A stretch of 6,968 nucleotides of DNA, taken from contig JAHISC010000027.1 of the NCBI GenBank assembly GCA_018818445.1, positions 1 through 6,968 of the forward strand, given 5' to 3'. The position numbers were made by a program, and so were the translations under genes. This DNA is from Patescibacteria group bacterium (lineage in GTDB: Bacteria; Patescibacteriota; Patescibacteriia; UBA9934). The notes beneath the pieces are model-generated. The model was not told the origin of the DNA. It did no database searches and was given only the letters and a program-made list of their open reading frames with translations. Positions 5,204 through 6,968 of the stretch are shown here, one piece after another (position 1 is the first letter of the stretch; the number at the start of each line of letters is the position of its first letter).

Positions 5204-5890
5204 ATGAAGGTTGAAGGCTCTATTCGCGAAATAGTTTTCGGGACAGAGGACAGTTTAGTTTCAACACTCGGAGCTATTACAGGAATCGCTGCAGGCACTG
5301 GGGATACTTTTGTAGTTATCTTATCTGGCATTGTACTCATCTTTGTAGAATCGGTTTCCATGTCTGCTGGGAGTTACTTGTCCAGTAAGTCGGCTCATGA
5401 GGTCTTTAAGTCTAGACTGCGGCAAGAGTCTTCACGAATTTTGCAAGAAAGAGTTAGTGACGACGAATCGGTTGAGGAGATGCTAAAACGGAAAAAATTT
5501 AGCAAGGAAGAAATACGGGTATTTTTTAATGCCTTAAGCAAAGAAAGAAAACTTTGGATGAAAGAAATCATGCGTCAAGAATATAAGTTTGCTCCAGGCG
5601 TTTCGGTTTCGCCAATTTGGTCTGGCGCAGTTATGGGTATTTGTTACTTAAGCGCTGGTATTTTTCCATTGCTTCCATATTTTTTCTTGCCAGTAGAACA
5701 AGCGATCCTGCCATCCGTAATTTTAACCGGCGTTTTACTCTTTATTCTTGGCTTAGTTAAAGCAGGAGTTGCTAACGTTGGTTGGCTGCGTAGTTCATTG
5801 GAAATGATGGGTGTATCATTAGCAGCAGCTGGCCTCGGATTTTTGATCGGACGAATTATTTCTTTAGTCTTTGATTTGAACATCATTTAG
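5204..5890 (+). CDS. VIT1/CCC1 family iron/manganese transporter
   Basis: A 228-residue membrane protein of the VIT1/CCC1 family, which moves Fe2+ or Mn2+ out of the cytosol, probably in exchange for protons. The family signature FGTEDSLVSTLGAITGIA (12-29) opens TM1, followed by TM2 with ESVSMSAGSYLSSKS (49-63). Asp16 and Met53 have the same 37-residue spacing as the metal-path Asp and Met of plant VIT1. A charged cytosolic stretch (about 62-130) is rich in Glu, with KEEIRVFFNALSKERKLWMKEIMRQE matching the metal-binding helices. Three more membrane segments follow (about 138-160, 168-186, 199-223). The start is set by AGGAGG. The thioredoxin gene begins 4 nt after the stop, so the two are co-transcribed. 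Family is sure; the metal and direction of transport are inferred. Confidence 0.92.
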   Translation: MKVEGSIREIVFGTEDSLVSTLGAITGIAAGTGDTFVVILSGIVLIFVESVSMSAGSYLSSKSAHEVFKSRLRQESSRILQERVSDDESVEEMLKRKKFSKEEIRVFFNALSKERKLWMKEIMRQEYKFAPGVSVSPIWSGAVMGICYLSAGIFPLLPYFFLPVEQAILPSVILTGVLLFILGLVKAGVANVGWLRSSLEMMGVSLAAAGLGFLIGRIISLVFDLNII

Positions 5891-5894
5891 TCCT

Positions 5895-6893
5895 ATGTTT
5901 TTGCATCGTTTAGGAAAAGTAAAAGCTCCAGAATTTCCCAAAGGTCTTAAATGGCTAAACGGGAATGCTAGAACCATGAAGCAACTTTTAGGTAAAGTTG
6001 TTTTGGTTGATTTTTGGACATATTCTTGTATAAATTGTCAGCACACCCTACCGCACTTAGTTGATTGGCATAAAAAATATGCGAAGTACGGTTTGGTTAT
6101 TGTAGGCGTACATACACCAGAATTTGCTTTTGAAAAAGATGAAGAGAATGTTAAGAAAGCAATCAAAGATAGCAATGTTTCTTATCTAGTTGTGCTCGAT
6201 AATGATTATAAAATTTGGAATGCCTACACTAATCGCTGGTGGCCAAGAAAATTCTTGATCGATAGTCATGGCGACATAGTCTACGACCACATTGGTGAGG
6301 GCGGTTATGCTGAGACTGAGTCAGCAATTCAAAAAGCACTTACAGAAATTGGTGCTAAAAATTTACCACCTATCGAGCCTGATGTTTCTGTGGGAGGTGG
6401 AATTTGCTATCGAACCACTCCAGAAACTTACCTTGGTTTTATGCGCGGGCGTTTTGCTAATGCTGAAGGGTTTATACCTAATGCTGAGCAAGTTTACAGT
6501 GATGCATCCGAGCATCAGGAGGATATTGTTTACCTGCACGGTCATTGGAAGATTGCCAGTGAGTTCGTGGAACACACCAAAAAATTACCTTCAGCCAATG
6601 AATATCTGGCATTGAAGTACAGTTCCTTTTCCGTAAATTTAGTGATGGGGCTTTCCGCTAAGAAAACTGGAGTGATTGAAATTGAACTAGACGGCCGTCC
6701 GCTGCCAGAAGACATGGCAGGTCGTGATGTAAAAATTGGCATTGATGGTAAAGCCATGGTTAACATTAAAGAGCACCGGATGTATCGCTTGATTGAGGCG
6801 GATACATATCACCGGGGTACTTTAAAAATCAAAACTGCGGCTGACAATGTTCGTTTTTACGCATTTACTTTCGGAGGCTGCAAGGACATGTAA
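5895..6893 (+). CDS. DipZ-type thioredoxin-like protein
   Basis: A 332-residue thiol-redox protein. The TlpA/DipZ-like thioredoxin domain (about 10-155) has FWTYSCINCQHTLPHL with active site Cys45-Ile-Asn-Cys48, then VGVHTPEFAFEKD and cis-Pro117 in NRWWPRKFLID. The C-terminal beta domain (about 170-332) starts with CYRTTPETYLGF (171-182), the mark of the DipZ C-terminal domain. The CcdA membrane part that DipZ proteins often carry at the N-terminus is missing, and no signal peptide is visible (the N-terminus is MFLHRLGKVKAPEFP). The protein therefore looks cytosolic, which is odd for this family; a partner CcdA elsewhere or unusual export is possible. It starts 4 nt after the transporter stop, has no Shine-Dalgarno site and probably relies on translational coupling. 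A role in keeping metal or protein thiols reduced is inferred. Confidence 0.9.
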   Translation: MFLHRLGKVKAPEFPKGLKWLNGNARTMKQLLGKVVLVDFWTYSCINCQHTLPHLVDWHKKYAKYGLVIVGVHTPEFAFEKDEENVKKAIKDSNVSYLVVLDNDYKIWNAYTNRWWPRKFLIDSHGDIVYDHIGEGGYAETESAIQKALTEIGAKNLPPIEPDVSVGGGICYRTTPETYLGFMRGRFANAEGFIPNAEQVYSDASEHQEDIVYLHGHWKIASEFVEHTKKLPSANEYLALKYSSFSVNLVMGLSAKKTGVIEIELDGRPLPEDMAGRDVKIGIDGKAMVNIKEHRMYRLIEADTYHRGTLKIKTAADNVRFYAFTFGGCKDM

Positions 6894-6895
6894 AA

Positions 6896-6936
6896 TAAAA
6901 AGTCAGGTTCTTTAATTAGGATCTGATTTTTATTTT
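6896..6936 (+). terminator. Terminator of the transporter-thioredoxin operon
   Basis: TCAGGTTC (6903-6910) pairs with GGATCTGA (6919-6926), using two G-U pairs, around an 8-nt loop. It continues as an A-run against a T-run (6927-6936) and lies just after the TAA stop. Confidence 0.75.
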
Positions 6937-6968
6937 TGGTGATTTTTTGGTAGGCTAGGGTGGCGTAA

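Noticed and set aside
6292..6766. Overlapping open frames on both strands inside the thioredoxin gene
   Set aside because: Shadows of a verified coding frame with active-site motifs.

Overview
The window reads as a stretch of chromosome from a small-genome bacterium, most likely of the Patescibacteria (CPR) group. This is an inference from protein flavour and layout, not from a marker gene. The evidence is a PBP1A-type murein synthase with added Ig-like domains, an exported double-psi-barrel (3D-type) protein, a VIT1/CCC1-like transporter followed by a DipZ-type thioredoxin, short spacers, and several genes with no Shine-Dalgarno site. I saw no in-frame TGA used as an amino-acid codon in the frames I read, so the standard bacterial code fits.

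Layout. Positions 1-2811 (minus) hold a class A penicillin-binding protein whose 3' end is cut by the window edge. A 189-bp divergent spacer (2812-3000) carries a candidate promoter for it and a near-consensus promoter for a secreted 3D/DPBB cell-wall protein (3001-3543, plus), which ends in a perfect-stem terminator. A separate plus-strand unit follows, encoding a small predicted lipoprotein of unknown function (3652-4227) with its own promoter and terminator.

Positions 4228-4726 contain no protein gene but are dense in structure. There is a tRNA-Cys(GCA) gene on the minus strand (4439-4514) with encoded CCA, promoter and terminator. Its 3' end is duplicated as a 22-bp direct repeat 166 bp away, and its T-arm is present as an inverted copy. 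Next to it lies a ~143-bp palindromic element (4585-4727) with perfect terminal inverted repeats and TA on both sides, resembling a MITE. The right edge of this element coincides with the stop codon of the next gene.

The last third is a divergent pair of units. A minus-strand Host_attach/baeRF-like protein (4727-5152) and a plus-strand VIT1/CCC1 transporter plus DipZ-like thioredoxin operon (5204-6893) start from back-to-back -10 boxes within a 51-bp spacer. The minus-strand transcript is predicted to be leaderless, while the transporter has a full AGGAGG site. A hairpin terminator follows the operon, and I see nothing identifiable in 6937-6968.

Functionally, the left half is about the cell envelope (murein synthesis, a murein-active or wall-associated DPBB protein, a lipoprotein). 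The right half links divalent-metal transport with thiol redox chemistry. The 4270-4730 intergenic region is the most unusual part.
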